DNA of 64,000 bases from Papaver somniferum (lineage: Eukaryota; Streptophyta; Magnoliopsida; Ranunculales; Papaveraceae): positions 87,190,149 through 87,254,148 of the forward strand of contig NC_039361.1 in assembly GCF_003573695.1 (NCBI RefSeq), in the 5' to 3' direction. How positions within the stretch are numbered: position 1 is the stretch's first letter; each line of letters begins with the position of its first letter. The notes beneath the pieces are model-generated. The model was not told the DNA's origin. It saw nothing but the letters and a program-made list of their open reading frames with translations, and made no database searches. This document shows, one piece after another, positions 48,266-58,339 of this stretch. The translations under genes and the position numbers were made by a program.

Positions 48266-49154
48266 CTACCTTATACCCTTCAAAGATAAGATATTCCCTA
48301 GAACAATTCCTGAACGAACCATGAAGTGACATTTCTCCCAATTAAGCATTAAATTATTTTCCTTACACCTATTCAAAACTAATGGCAAATGATGCAAGCA
48401 CTCATCGAAAGACGAACCAAACACTGAAAAATCATCCATAAAGACCTCTAAGAACCGTTCTACCATGTCAGAAAATATACTCAGGGGCATTACATAGCCC
48501 GAAAGGCATGCGTTTATACGCAAAGGTACCAAAGGGACAAGTAAAAGTGGTTTTCTCTTGGTCTTCTGGGGCTATGACAACCTGATTATAACCGCAGTAT
48601 CCATCTAAAAAGCAATAATGGCTACGTACAGCTAATCTCTCTAGCATTTGGTCGATGAAGGGAAGGGGAAAGTGGTCCTTCCTAGTGACCTTATTCAATT
48701 TCCTATAGTCAATACAGACACGCCAACCCGTGGTCACCTGGGTTGGGATTAACTCATTGTTATCATTCTGGACTACAGTAATACTGGATTTCTTGGAAAC
48801 AACCTGAATGGGGATGATCCACTTACTGTCTGAAATGGGGTAGATAATGCCTGCATCTAACAACTTAAGAACCTCGGTTCGAACTACTTCTTTCATATTA
48901 GGGTTCAGTCGACATTGCATCTCCCTAGAAGGTTTGGTGTCACTCTCTAAATAGATATGATGCATACAATCAGTAGGATTTGTACCCTTAATGTCTGTTA
49001 TGGTCCACCCTAAAGATTCCTTGTTATTCTGAAAGACGGTCACTAGCCTACTTTCCTGATCACTATCCAAGTCGGATGCTATAATCACAGGTAAAGTTTC
49101 AGATCGGCCTAAAAACACATACTTCAGAGAATCTGGTAATGGTTTAAGGTCCAA
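48266..49154 (-). pseudogene. pol: Gypsy reverse transcriptase
   Basis: Open at 48468-49154 through WRVCIDYRKLNKVTRKDHFP, DQMLERL, a FLDGYCGYNQV block (catalytic Asp present) and FAYKRMPFGLCNAP. Then comes a short deletion with frameshift: the ATFQRCMM segment normal for the family is missing and the next phase resumes at SIFSDMVERFLEVFMDDFSV (48266-48532), which holds the second catalytic pair (MDD). The loss removes conserved residues between motifs B and C, so the enzyme would be dead even without the frameshift. Confidence 0.9.
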
Positions 49155-49172
49155 CTTAGGAGGCTTTTCTAA

Positions 49173-50249
49173 CTAAGGAACTAGGGTAGACTTAGAAACG
49201 GGTAGAGGTTCGAACTTAGGTTTCCAACCATTACTAGTGTCTATCAAAGGGGTTGAATCTAACAAAGCATTCACCTCATTAATCACATCGTCATCATCAA
49301 AATAAATCCCAAAGTGGGCTAGGCATTTTTCTAATGGATCTTCTAACAAAGTGTTTGGTAATGACTCCTCGACTAATGTTCCTATCATGTTCACCTCTTC
49401 TATGCTTGAATCATCTAATTCAAAGGGTAGCTTACTAATATTAAAAATGTTCAACTCAATAGTCATATTACCAAAAGACAAATTCACAATACCATTTCGA
49501 CAATTAATGATCGCATTGGATGTAGCTAAAAACGGGCGACCTAAAATCACTGGTATTTGGTTCTCTGGGTCAGGGACAGGTTGGGTATCTCGGATAACAA
49601 AATCCACCGGATAAATAAACTTATCGACCTAAATAAGAACGTCCTCGATCACACCATGAGGAATTTTAACGGACCTATCAGCTAACTGAAGTGTCATCTG
49701 GGTAGGTTTCATATCACCAAGTCCTAGCTTAAGGTACACATGGTATGGGAGTAAGTTCACACTGGCTCCTAAGTCAAGCAAAGCTTTCTCGACACGGTAT
49801 TTACCTATTCTGAAAGAAATAGTAGGGGACCCTGGGTCTTTATACTTAGAAGTAGTGGTATTCTGCATAATAGAACTCACATGACTAGCTAGGAAGGCTT
49901 TCTTCTGGATACTAAGTTTCCGCTTTCGCGTACACATATCCTTAAGAAACTTTTCATAAGCGGGAATCTGCTTAATCGCATCTAACAATGGGAGGTTGAT
50001 AGTAACCTGATTAAAAACCTCCAATATATCATTAAAGTTGGACTCCCTCTTAGTTGGAACTAGCAAATGGGGGAACGGGGCTCTGGGAACAAAGCCGGGA
50101 TCAGCAGGACCCTCATTGGTCTCTTTGGAGACTCTATCAGTCTCCTCATTTTCTGGCTCAGAAGGGTGAACTACAACATGTTCACTATCAGGCATGGCAA
50201 CCTTATTGTCAACTTTCTTTCCACTCCTAAGAGTTGTAATAGAATTCAC
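49173..50249 (-). pseudogene. pol: Gypsy aspartic protease and linker
   Basis: The frame 49629-50249 has FNQVTINLPLLDAIKQIPAY, typical of the Athila group, then RVEKALLDLGASVNLLPYHV, the protease active-site loop with DLG (DLG rather than DTG is usual in this group). A TAG at 49629-49631 falls within VLI-VDKFIYP. The phase continues at 49173-49607 with PVILGRPFLATSNAIINCRN, the protease C-terminal loop, and a further TAG at 49173-49175 before RT. It would cleave Gag-Pol in the particle. Confidence 0.85.
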
Positions 50250-51703
50250 ATGATTGTACGATTTATCTCCTTTAGGGTTAGGATCAGTTTGACTAGGGAA
50301 CCTTCCATCTTCTCTTTCACTAAGAAACTTAGATATTTGGCCGACTTGAAGTTATAATTTAGCAAGAGATTGAGAATTATTCTTAAAATTCTGCCTGGTT
50401 TCTTCTTGAAAACCATAGTGGTTCTTTGATAACATCTCATGGTTCTTTTCTAACATAGTAAGAGTTTCTTCTAAGGTGGAGATATTTTTCTCATTCTGAA
50501 ACTGGGGTTGACCTGAAGAGTTCTTAGCATAACCAAAACCTGGGGGAGGCTGAGAATTACTAGACTGTCCTTGATTCTGAACCTTAGACCAAGAAAAATT
50601 AGGATGGTTTCTCCAACCAGGGTTGTAAGTCTCTGAGTATGGGTCAAACTTTTGACGGTTCTCAAACCTAGCATTGTTATAGACAACATGGGCTTTCTCT
50701 TCACTAACCTGATCTTCTCAAAACGAGTTATTGGGTTCTACTCCACAACTAGACACTTGAGAGGCTCTAAAACTATCATCAGGTTCAACAAGAGACTTAT
50801 GTTTAGGATGATTCAATTTCAAAGCTTCTAACCTTCTAGAAAAAGCAGCAAACTTAGCATCTGACCTGAAGCTTGTATCTACCACATTGGTGCTACTTCT
50901 ATTGACCAAGAGTCTTTTGGGGGTTCAACACAAGACTCCCACTATTGGGATTTTTCAGCAACAGCTCCTAAGAAGGTAAAAGCATCACCAGCACTTTTAC
51001 TAGTGAACTCACCAGCGCACATAAACTCAACCATGGCTTTGGTTGAATAGTCTAAACCATCATAAATAATCTCTACGAGTTTCATATTATAAAATCCATC
51101 GTGAGGACACTGGGATAGGAGATCACTGAATCTCTCTAAAAACCTATAAAGAAACTCTCCCTCTTGTTGTACACTAGCACTAATTTTCTGCCTAACAGAC
51201 GCAGTTTTATGCTTAGGGTAGAATTTCATATAGAAAGCAGCAATAAGTTCCTGCCATGTTTCAATGGATGCAGATGGTAGGTTTTTCATCCATGTATTGG
51301 CTTTATCTCTCAAGGAAAAGGGAAACATCTTAAGTTTCAAGACTTCATCAGTAAGGTCTTTTATTCTAATTGTCCCACAAATTTTCTCAAAGTCCCTAAT
51401 ATGAAAATAAGGGTTCTCATCATCTTTCCCTAAGAATATAGGGATCATCTGAAGAATACTAGGTTTTATCTTGAAATTAGCCGTAGTGGCTGGAAATTTA
51501 ATGCACGAAGCTCGGGTGGACCTAGTTGGGAACATGTAATCTTTCAAAGTTTCCATCGCTGGCACAGCTGAAGTACTAGGGGTATTTTCCTCACGAAGAG
51601 ACAGATTCTCAAAACTGAAGTTTCCAAAAACAGGGCTCTCAAAAGAAGAGTCTTCGAGCTCCCCGCTTACACAAGAAAAACTACTAGGTTTTTCACTAAT
51701 CAA
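50250..51703 (-). pseudogene. gag: Gypsy gag
   Basis: The capsid part is open at 50942-51703: FKIKPSILQMIPIFLGKDD, NPYFHIRDFEKICGTIR and FYMKFYPKHKT are the Athila-type Retrotrans_gag pattern. No ATG opens the frame at its left edge; the first in-frame ATG is at 51556, so the start is uncertain. Downstream the text continues in changing phases (50718-50909, 50471-50704, 50246-50440) with NPGWRNHPNFSW, the conserved Athila-group gag tail. At least two frameshifts separate these parts. Confidence 0.85.
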
Positions 51704-52840
51704 TCGACCTAGATTATCTCTTTTCCCAGTCCGTTCTCTAATGACCTCGGGTATATACTAGAAAAACAAATAAAAGAATCCTAAAGGAAGGGAGGTTCTA
51801 AGCAAACACAAAGCAGGCTGACTCCACCAAAGCAAACCTAAAGATTTCTAGCAAACAAAAAGCATGATGGCTCCACTTAGATTGTTTCTATACCATCTTA
51901 TATTCTTTGAAAAGGAACTCGTTACAATCTAAGCAAACTTCTCTGGAATCAATCTGAGTTAAAGTAAGTTGAATAGAGACGATGGAAGCTGCGTGGAGCT
52001 TTGATACCCAAGGCCTCACCGGCGTTACAAAGCGGCGTATTCAACTCAAAAAAACCATCATGAACTTCAAAGTATGCTCAAAAGAGTAACCAATATTTTT
52101 CGAACGACTTTCCTATTAAGCTCGTTACCCTATAGGTCTCGTTCTAGTCAAAATTTTAGGCTTAGGTCCGCGTTTGGTTTCGTTTTCCTAATGCGGGCAA
52201 GAAGAGAACGGTGATGAAACCCGAACCCTTATCTTGTATGTCCAGTCCTTTCCCTTTACTAGGAAATTAAAGCATCCGTTTTCAATTCCTCAGCATATAT
52301 GAAAACAAAGGAATACAGTAACTCGCTGACAGGGGATTTGCGAGTGTTTCGACAAACTTACCTCCCGTACCAGACGGGCGAAGAACCGCTGAAGTCGACT
52401 CGAGCCACGACTCCTATGTCATGTATGAACCCGAGGGGCTGAGGCGATATAGTAATTGTCGTCCTTGTCTGCAAACAGTGTATATTTAAACTACCCTTCC
52501 GTAGGGTTTTATAAAAAATAAAATCCCTAAGTCCACATTCCACAGTCCAAAAATATAGTGCAAAAGAAAAGGAAAGTCTAAAAAAATAAAAAAAAATCTA
52601 AAGAATAAAAACAAAATAAAATGTCTCTCTCTCGTTCTTTTTTTTAATTAATTTTTCTTCTTCTTTTCTTTCGCTCCTTTTCAACTCCAAATCTTTAAGT
52701 ATTCACCAAAAGATTTGGCAAACTTTTCCTTCGTTCCAAATTCCAAAATCTGTAAGGAAAAGACAAAAACCCAAAAATGTAAAGAAGAACAAATAAAAAC
52801 CTAAAAAAAAAAATCTAAAAACTCTAGCCTAAAGACAAGT
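51704..52840 (-). other. Leader between primer site and gag
   Basis: No gene. The segment 52358-52470 matches, on the opposite strand, the leader at 23370-23480 of the plus-strand relative (shared CGTCTGGTACGGGAGGT core), so the leader is conserved in the family. A, T and TTTTCTTTC-rich runs at 52550-52760 follow. Confidence 0.6.
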
Positions 52841-52858
52841 CTGCGTCGGCGGCGCCAA
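52841..52858 (-). other. Primer binding site of the gypsy element
   Basis: On the minus strand TGGCGCCGCCGACGCAGA lies six bases after the 5' LTR. The same unusual sequence occurs at 22982-22999; only its first eight bases fit Asp tRNA. Confidence 0.6.
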
Positions 52859-52863
52859 AAATT

Positions 52864-54528
52864 TGATGTGATTTCAAGTTGTTGTAGTAATAGGTTCGTT
52901 GAGACTTGTGAAAGCAATAGATTTTAGACTTATAAAACTTAAAAAAATAAAGAAAACTTATTGCAAAATTGATTTCAAGATATTAAAATAACCAAGACAC
53001 TGATTCCACTATTACACATGAATGAATGTGGTAAATAACCACAACCTCTAATTATCTTTTAAGTCCCTTATTTCTTAACTCACAAATAATCAGGAAAATT
53101 CTCAAATATTAATTGTATTCCCTAAGCATAGATTATCAATTGACTAAAAAAAGTATAACATATCAGAGTGAATCACAACTAATTAAGAAAATTACGCAAA
53201 CAATATAAAACTCTGCAAAAGCAGTGGTTCAGTGAATTATAAATTATAAATTAAAGAAAATAAAATAGTTACCAATTATTCATGCGTAAATAGATTCCTC
53301 ATTTCCTTGGTTGTAGGACAATTATCTCATCATCATGTTGGAAACACGCTCAAAAATCATTTTTATTGCTCAAAGAGTTTACAAATGATGAAAATGGGTG
53401 AAAATGATTAAAACCGGGTTTGTAACAATTATATTTGTTACAAACCGAACTGTTACAGGGAACGATAAAACCTAACTGTCGCTGTTACTGTAGCAAAACG
53501 ACTGTCTTTGTGGGTATTTTGTTCTTCGTGTTCTTGGACAGCAGCAGAAATGGTGACTCTCTGCAACTCTAATTTCTCGCCTCTGTGGTGTTCAAAACTC
53601 TCCCAAACTCCCTGTACGTCTTCCCTGAGTCCCCAACACCCTATATATACTCACAAGATCAACATAACTCGAGTTTAATTCCCGTATATTCTCCATTATT
53701 GTTTTTATTCTCCACGGGATAATTTCCTTCTCTGCGAAGATTTTATTCATTCTTCAAGTGTCTGATGATGTCGACACACACCCAACATGCTATGTTCACG
53801 TTCAGTTAGAGAAATACTCAGTCCATCCACCGTAGATATCACAATAAACACCGGAAAACAGAATTGAAAACCCGATATTCTTGTGGACCCTGTTTGTCGA
53901 GATAACGAAGGAAACTTCCTTTTTATTCACTGCATGCGTCTTCTGGTGGTTTACTCAGGCTGAACATGTTGAATACGTAATCCAGAAGGATTTAAACTCT
54001 GCGCAAATACTCCAAATATCTAAACAAGAATCTCGAGAATCACTCCAACACACGTTTTCCCTGTTTTACATCAAGCCGATAATCTACCCCTTTTTTGACG
54101 AAACAAAACACATTACCGTCACTGTTTAATCGAAACAAGGTGATATCAATTAAATCCGGTCATTGAATCTCAATAAATACCCTCCAAATTCTCTGCCAGA
54201 AGTTATGCTGCAATAGATTTTTGAACTGATAAACTCCCGCCACTTTTTTGTTTCTTGTGAAGAAGAAGTGGCGTACCCCTATCTAGGTGTGGGGTGGGAG
54301 TAGCACTGGGATGCCCCATAGCAATTGGGTTTCCCCTTATCCAAAGTGGGAGTCCGAATAGCAAGTGTCCTCTAGGGTGCCAAATAGCACTTTTTGAGCA
54401 ACTTTTTCCACACAAGCGTATTTCTCCAAAAACACCTACACAAACATAAAAACACCATAATAAGTACAAAATCAAGCACAAACAATAGAGACACTGAGGA
54501 CAATTCAGACACAAAAATGTGTTTATCA
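52864..54528 (-). repeat. 5' LTR of the Athila-like gypsy element
   Basis: Pairs with 43468-45125; edges TGATGTG and TTTATCA. TATA candidate at 53639-53652. The hairpin seen in the other LTR is kept here at 53417-53446 with a 12-base stem. Confidence 0.9.
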
Positions 54529-54533
54529 GCTTC
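54529..54533. other. Target-site duplication GCTTC, right copy
   Basis: Second copy of the five target bases, followed by ATGCAAGCC, which continues the Tat-like LTR as at 33751. Confidence 0.9.
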
Positions 54534-54710
54534 ATGCAAGCCAAAGGGCCGACCCTGGTTGGTCAAGGTAACATGCCCGCGTCACCATAGTGTTCGTGTC
54601 TCAGTCCTGAGAATTTTGATATTTTCTAAGGCGCATTTGAGCAATATTTGAGAAAATATGGAGAAACCAGGGTTTTGCTCAAACGGAGGAGTTTCATGAG
54701 ATGAAGGAAA
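54534..54710 (-). repeat. Tat-like 5' LTR, middle fragment
   Basis: 177 bases between the two insertions, aligning with 33751-33930 (GGTCAAGGTAACATGCCCGC and on). Ends at ATGAAGGAAA, where the non-LTR element begins. Confidence 0.85.
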
Positions 54711-54874
54711 GCCTGCGGATTCAGTCTCGGTTTCTTCAGGATTTTCCATCGAATCCTTCTCCTTCTTCCTCATTCAAATCGTCCCATTATTTCCTGGCAT
54801 ATGACGCTCTACACAGATCAGAACTTTCTCTCAATCTAGGGAAGTTACGGCAGTTATCTTCATCTTCATCTATT

Positions 54875-57800
54875 ATGCCTACAACAAGATCCAAGAAAGC
54901 TTCATCTTCAACACCACTCGGCCATGCTTCATCCCTATCTTCATATCCATCTTCATCCCCATCCTACCAGAACGCCTGCTCTCTGTCAAACCCCCAAAAC
55001 ACATCTCAGAACACCGTACATATATATTCCCAACACCCATCTACTTCAACTCAAAGCGACAAAATTCCTTGCCCATTCAAGAGCTATGATGGATGCATGG
55101 GAGGTGTTGGTGGCAGAGGGTACGCTAAAAGCGCAATTTACAAACACCTACATGATAAGCATTTTCCCACTGACAATGATAAAGAGAAATGTCGTGATAG
55201 AATACGCAACAACATTAACTGCTATTTTGCTTGGGAAAAGAGTCTGCATGCCATGCAGATGTGGCTCTGCATCAAATGCCTGCATACTCATGCTTGGAAG
55301 AAATCCTGTTGTAATCATCAACCTGGCGATATAATCCCTGGTCCATATAATGAGGGTAGAATTGATTTTCTAATTCATGGGGTTGAGAAACCTCCAGAAT
55401 CTAATAACCCTCCAGTTAATGATCCACAGATTGCTCAGGATTGTGGCCTTACAGTCGAATTACTTAATTGTATTTTTCAGAAACGTATAATCACCACTGT
55501 AACTATACCTCCATCATGCAGACTGAACTTTTCTCGAACATTAAAAGAAGCATTAGACAAAGTCATTGCTAGTCCTTCTAATGTGGATTCTTGGTTGCAA
55601 CTGTTGCTTCTGCCTGTGTGCACTTTAAACCTTTATATGCCTAAGAGTTCGACTGAAGCAAGATCTGGAAATAAAAAGAAGCTTCAAATTACTGCTATTA
55701 ACCAATCATTGACCCAGTGGAAGGAGCCCAATGGGTGCAGTAAGCTAGCTCAGTGGTTGCTCACATCTTCTAGCCAGAATGACAAACAAAAAAAATCCAC
55801 TACCAAAAAGAAGAAGCAAAAGAACTCCAATGTGGACGCCTACAGGAAGAAATTAACATATGGCCATTATACTGCAGCCATTCGCATACTCTCCTCTGAC
55901 GGACTAGCTCCTCCTACACCTGACACATTACAAGACCTCCAAATGAAACACCCACAAGCCCCACCACCTTCAATTCCTGCAGAAGACATCAATGCTCCTG
56001 CTTTATCAGTAAACGCTGCACAAGTTCTGACTGCTATCAAAAGCTTTCCTAAGGGCACCTCATGTGGCAGAGATGTCCTTAGAGCGCAACATATACTAGA
56101 TGCTCTGAGTGGTCTTGCTGCAGCTGTTGGTGAAGAGCTCTTAACTTCAATTGCAGATGTAATCAATTTGTGGTTAGATGAGAAATGTCCTTCTATACTA
56201 AGAGAATACATTGCTAGCGCTCCATTAACTCCATTACTCAAACCAGGTGGTGGTATACGACCCATTGCAGTTGGCACCATATGGAGGAGACTTTGCTCCA
56301 AGCTTGCTGCAACTGTAGTCTGTAAAGACTTGGCTCCTTATTTTGGAACATATCAACTTGGAGTGGGTATGCCATGTGGTGGTGAGGCCATATTACATGC
56401 TGCAAATAAGCTGCTAGAAATGAAAGGTGAGTGCAATACCAATACTATGATGCTCATAGATTTCAGCAATGCCTTTAACCTTGTAGAAAGATCCTCAATG
56501 ATTAGAGAAGTTAGAACCCACTTCCCAAGCATATCTCGGTGGGTGGAGTTTTGCTATTCAAATCCTGCCCGGCTCTATTATAATGACTCCATACTTTCAT
56601 CTGCTCAAGGCGTGCAACAGGGAGATCCCCTTGGCCCTCTATTATTTGCTCTAACATTACAACCTCTTGTCAACATGATTGCTAATCAATGCAAGCTAGA
56701 TCTCCATGCATGGTACCTGGATGATGGCACCATTTCTGGAGATACAATAGAGGTAGCTAAGGCTTTGAACATCATACATATGGCAGGGACAAAGCGAGGA
56801 CTACAACTGAACATCAAGAAGACTGAAATCTACTGTCCATCACCAGATCCAAGATGCAGTCAAAGTGGTGTCTTCTCAAGTGACATTGGCAGGCCATTGC
56901 ATGGTGTAAAACTATTGGGAGGCCCTGTTAGCCTAGAACCTCAATATTGCAGTGATATTGTTCTTCACAGGGTGGATAAAACCATCCAGTTGATGCAGAA
57001 AGTTCAACAAATTCACGACCCACAGTGTGAGTTGTTGCTTCCGAGAAATTGTATTGGGGTTTCTAGACTCTATTTCGCAATGCGCACTACCTGCCCTGCT
57101 CATCTGCAAGCCGCCTCTACAATTTATGACAAGCACCTACTCCAATACTTACGACAGCTCACAGTAGGTGATGGTGCTGGGTTTGGCTTATTACAACAAC
57201 GTTTAGCCACCTTGCCAATCAAGGATGGAGGGTTCGGCATCTACACTATGGCAGACACTTCGAAGTACTGCTATTTGGCTTCTCATGCTCAGACCAAACA
57301 TCTGCAGGAAACCATTCTTCAACTCTCACCGCCTGCTGACCTCAGTCCAAGTTATGAACTAGCTCTTCAATCATTTACTCAAGCTTGCGGATCTCCTGCT
57401 TCCATTTCCAACGTCATTGATGCCGCCCCTCATCCCATGAAATTATTGGCTTCACTATACTTTGGCGCTGTTAAGGAAAACTTACCTGCCAGCTTCACCC
57501 TAAATGAACGAGAATCATTAGTCTGGCAATGCAACAGGCGTGATCATGCAATGGATTTTCTTAAGGCAGTTCCTATCAGTGGACTGAACCAAACTGTCGC
57601 ACCAAGACAATTCCAATCCATCCTTAAATACCGGCTTGCCATACCCTTCTTTGAGGAAGATAGCAGGTGTTCGATGTGTAACAGGCCGATGGATATCTAT
57701 GCCGACCATGCAGTCCACTGTGCAAGTGAAGTGGGTTCAAAATTCAGACATGACATGGTTCGTGACGCTCTTCTTGACATATGCTACAGGTCAGGTGTTG

Positions 57801-58234
57801 TTGCACGTAAATAAGTCTCTTTAGGGTTTCTTTTAAACTCTGACAAGGAACTTAAACCGACTGATATCATGGTCTATAATTGGGAAGACGGCAAAGATGT
57901 GTGCTTTGATGTGACCGGAATTTCGCCTTTCACTACCTCCAGAACTCGTAACACTCCTTCGGGTCAAGCCATCATCGCTGCAGTGAGTCGTAAGCGTACA
58001 AAATACTTACATAAGTGTATGACACTTGGTTACGGTTTCCAGGCACTAGCTTTTTCCACCATGGGAGAATTGGGAGATGACTTAGTTTTATTTCTTAAGA
58101 GGTTGAGCAACTGCCTAGTTAGTCACGATGTTAATCACAAAATAGGCAATTCTTTGTTCCATAGGCTAGGTATTATTATTCAAAAAGGTGTTGGCGCCCA
58201 GCTTGTCGCTCGGTTGCCTTCTATCGACTTGTAA
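54875..58234 (+). pseudogene. Non-LTR retrotransposon polyprotein, one in-frame stop
   Basis: The phase is open from an ATG at 54701, but that ATG lies in host sequence; the first ATG inside the element is 54875 (MPTTRSKKAS). Counting residues from 54701: a C2H2-like motif (C124, C132, H149, H154), a Cys-rich patch (190-204), a Lys-rich linker (about 365-385), then reverse transcriptase. RT motifs are LLKPGGGIRPIAVG, MLIDFSNAFNLVE (Asp 587), GVQQGDPLGPLLFAL and WYLDDGTISGD (Asp 674/675), then GLQLNIKKTE. A CCHC motif (CSMCNRPM...DHAVHC) starts at 990. TAA at 57812-57814 interrupts; the same phase resumes and codes KPTDIMVYNWEDGKDVCFDV, like the core of a restriction-like endonuclease, ending at 58234. 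No APE-type endonuclease is present. Total about 1,120 residues from 54875. Confidence 0.8.
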
Positions 58235-58280
58235 TATACACTCTGTCTTCTTGCTAATAAAACGCCCTAAGTGGCTCTTA

Positions 58281-58285
58281 TGATG

Positions 58286-58338
<53 letters not shown>
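58281..58338 (+). repeat. AAT/ATA microsatellite, tail of the non-LTR element
   Basis: About 18 uninterrupted trinucleotide units. Element tail and target run merge here, so the exact 3' junction and target duplication cannot be placed. Confidence 0.9.

Positions 58339-58339
<1 letters not shown>

Larger units (their letters stand above)
43468..54528 (-). mobile_element. Complete Athila-like Ty3/gypsy element
   Basis: The 11,061-bp element has LTRs of 1658 and 1665 bases, a primer site, gag, protease, RT, RNase H and integrase in gypsy order on the minus strand, a polypurine tract, and GCTTC duplicated at the target. The two LTRs differ at about 7 of the first 230 positions by eye, so the insertion is not recent but is younger than its host element. 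Every gene carries at least one break. There is no chromodomain after the integrase and no env-like frame in the 1.2 kb before the 3' LTR. Confidence 0.9.
54711..58338 (+). mobile_element. Non-LTR retrotransposon in an AAT microsatellite
   Basis: The left edge is set by comparison with the empty LTR: host sequence ATGAAGGAAA ends at 54710. The right end is an (ATA/AAT) run (58281-58338) after a 3' tail of about 50 bases that includes AATAAA at 58256-58261. The empty site at 33931-33955 is itself AAT-rich, so the element entered, or was primed on, such a run. The direction is opposite to the host element. There is one long ORF and no LTRs. Confidence 0.85.

Noticed and set aside
54701..54874. 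Use of ATG 54701 as the true start of the non-LTR protein
   Set aside because: Comparison with the uninterrupted LTR at 33921-33930 shows the first ten bases are host sequence; the element starts at about 54711.
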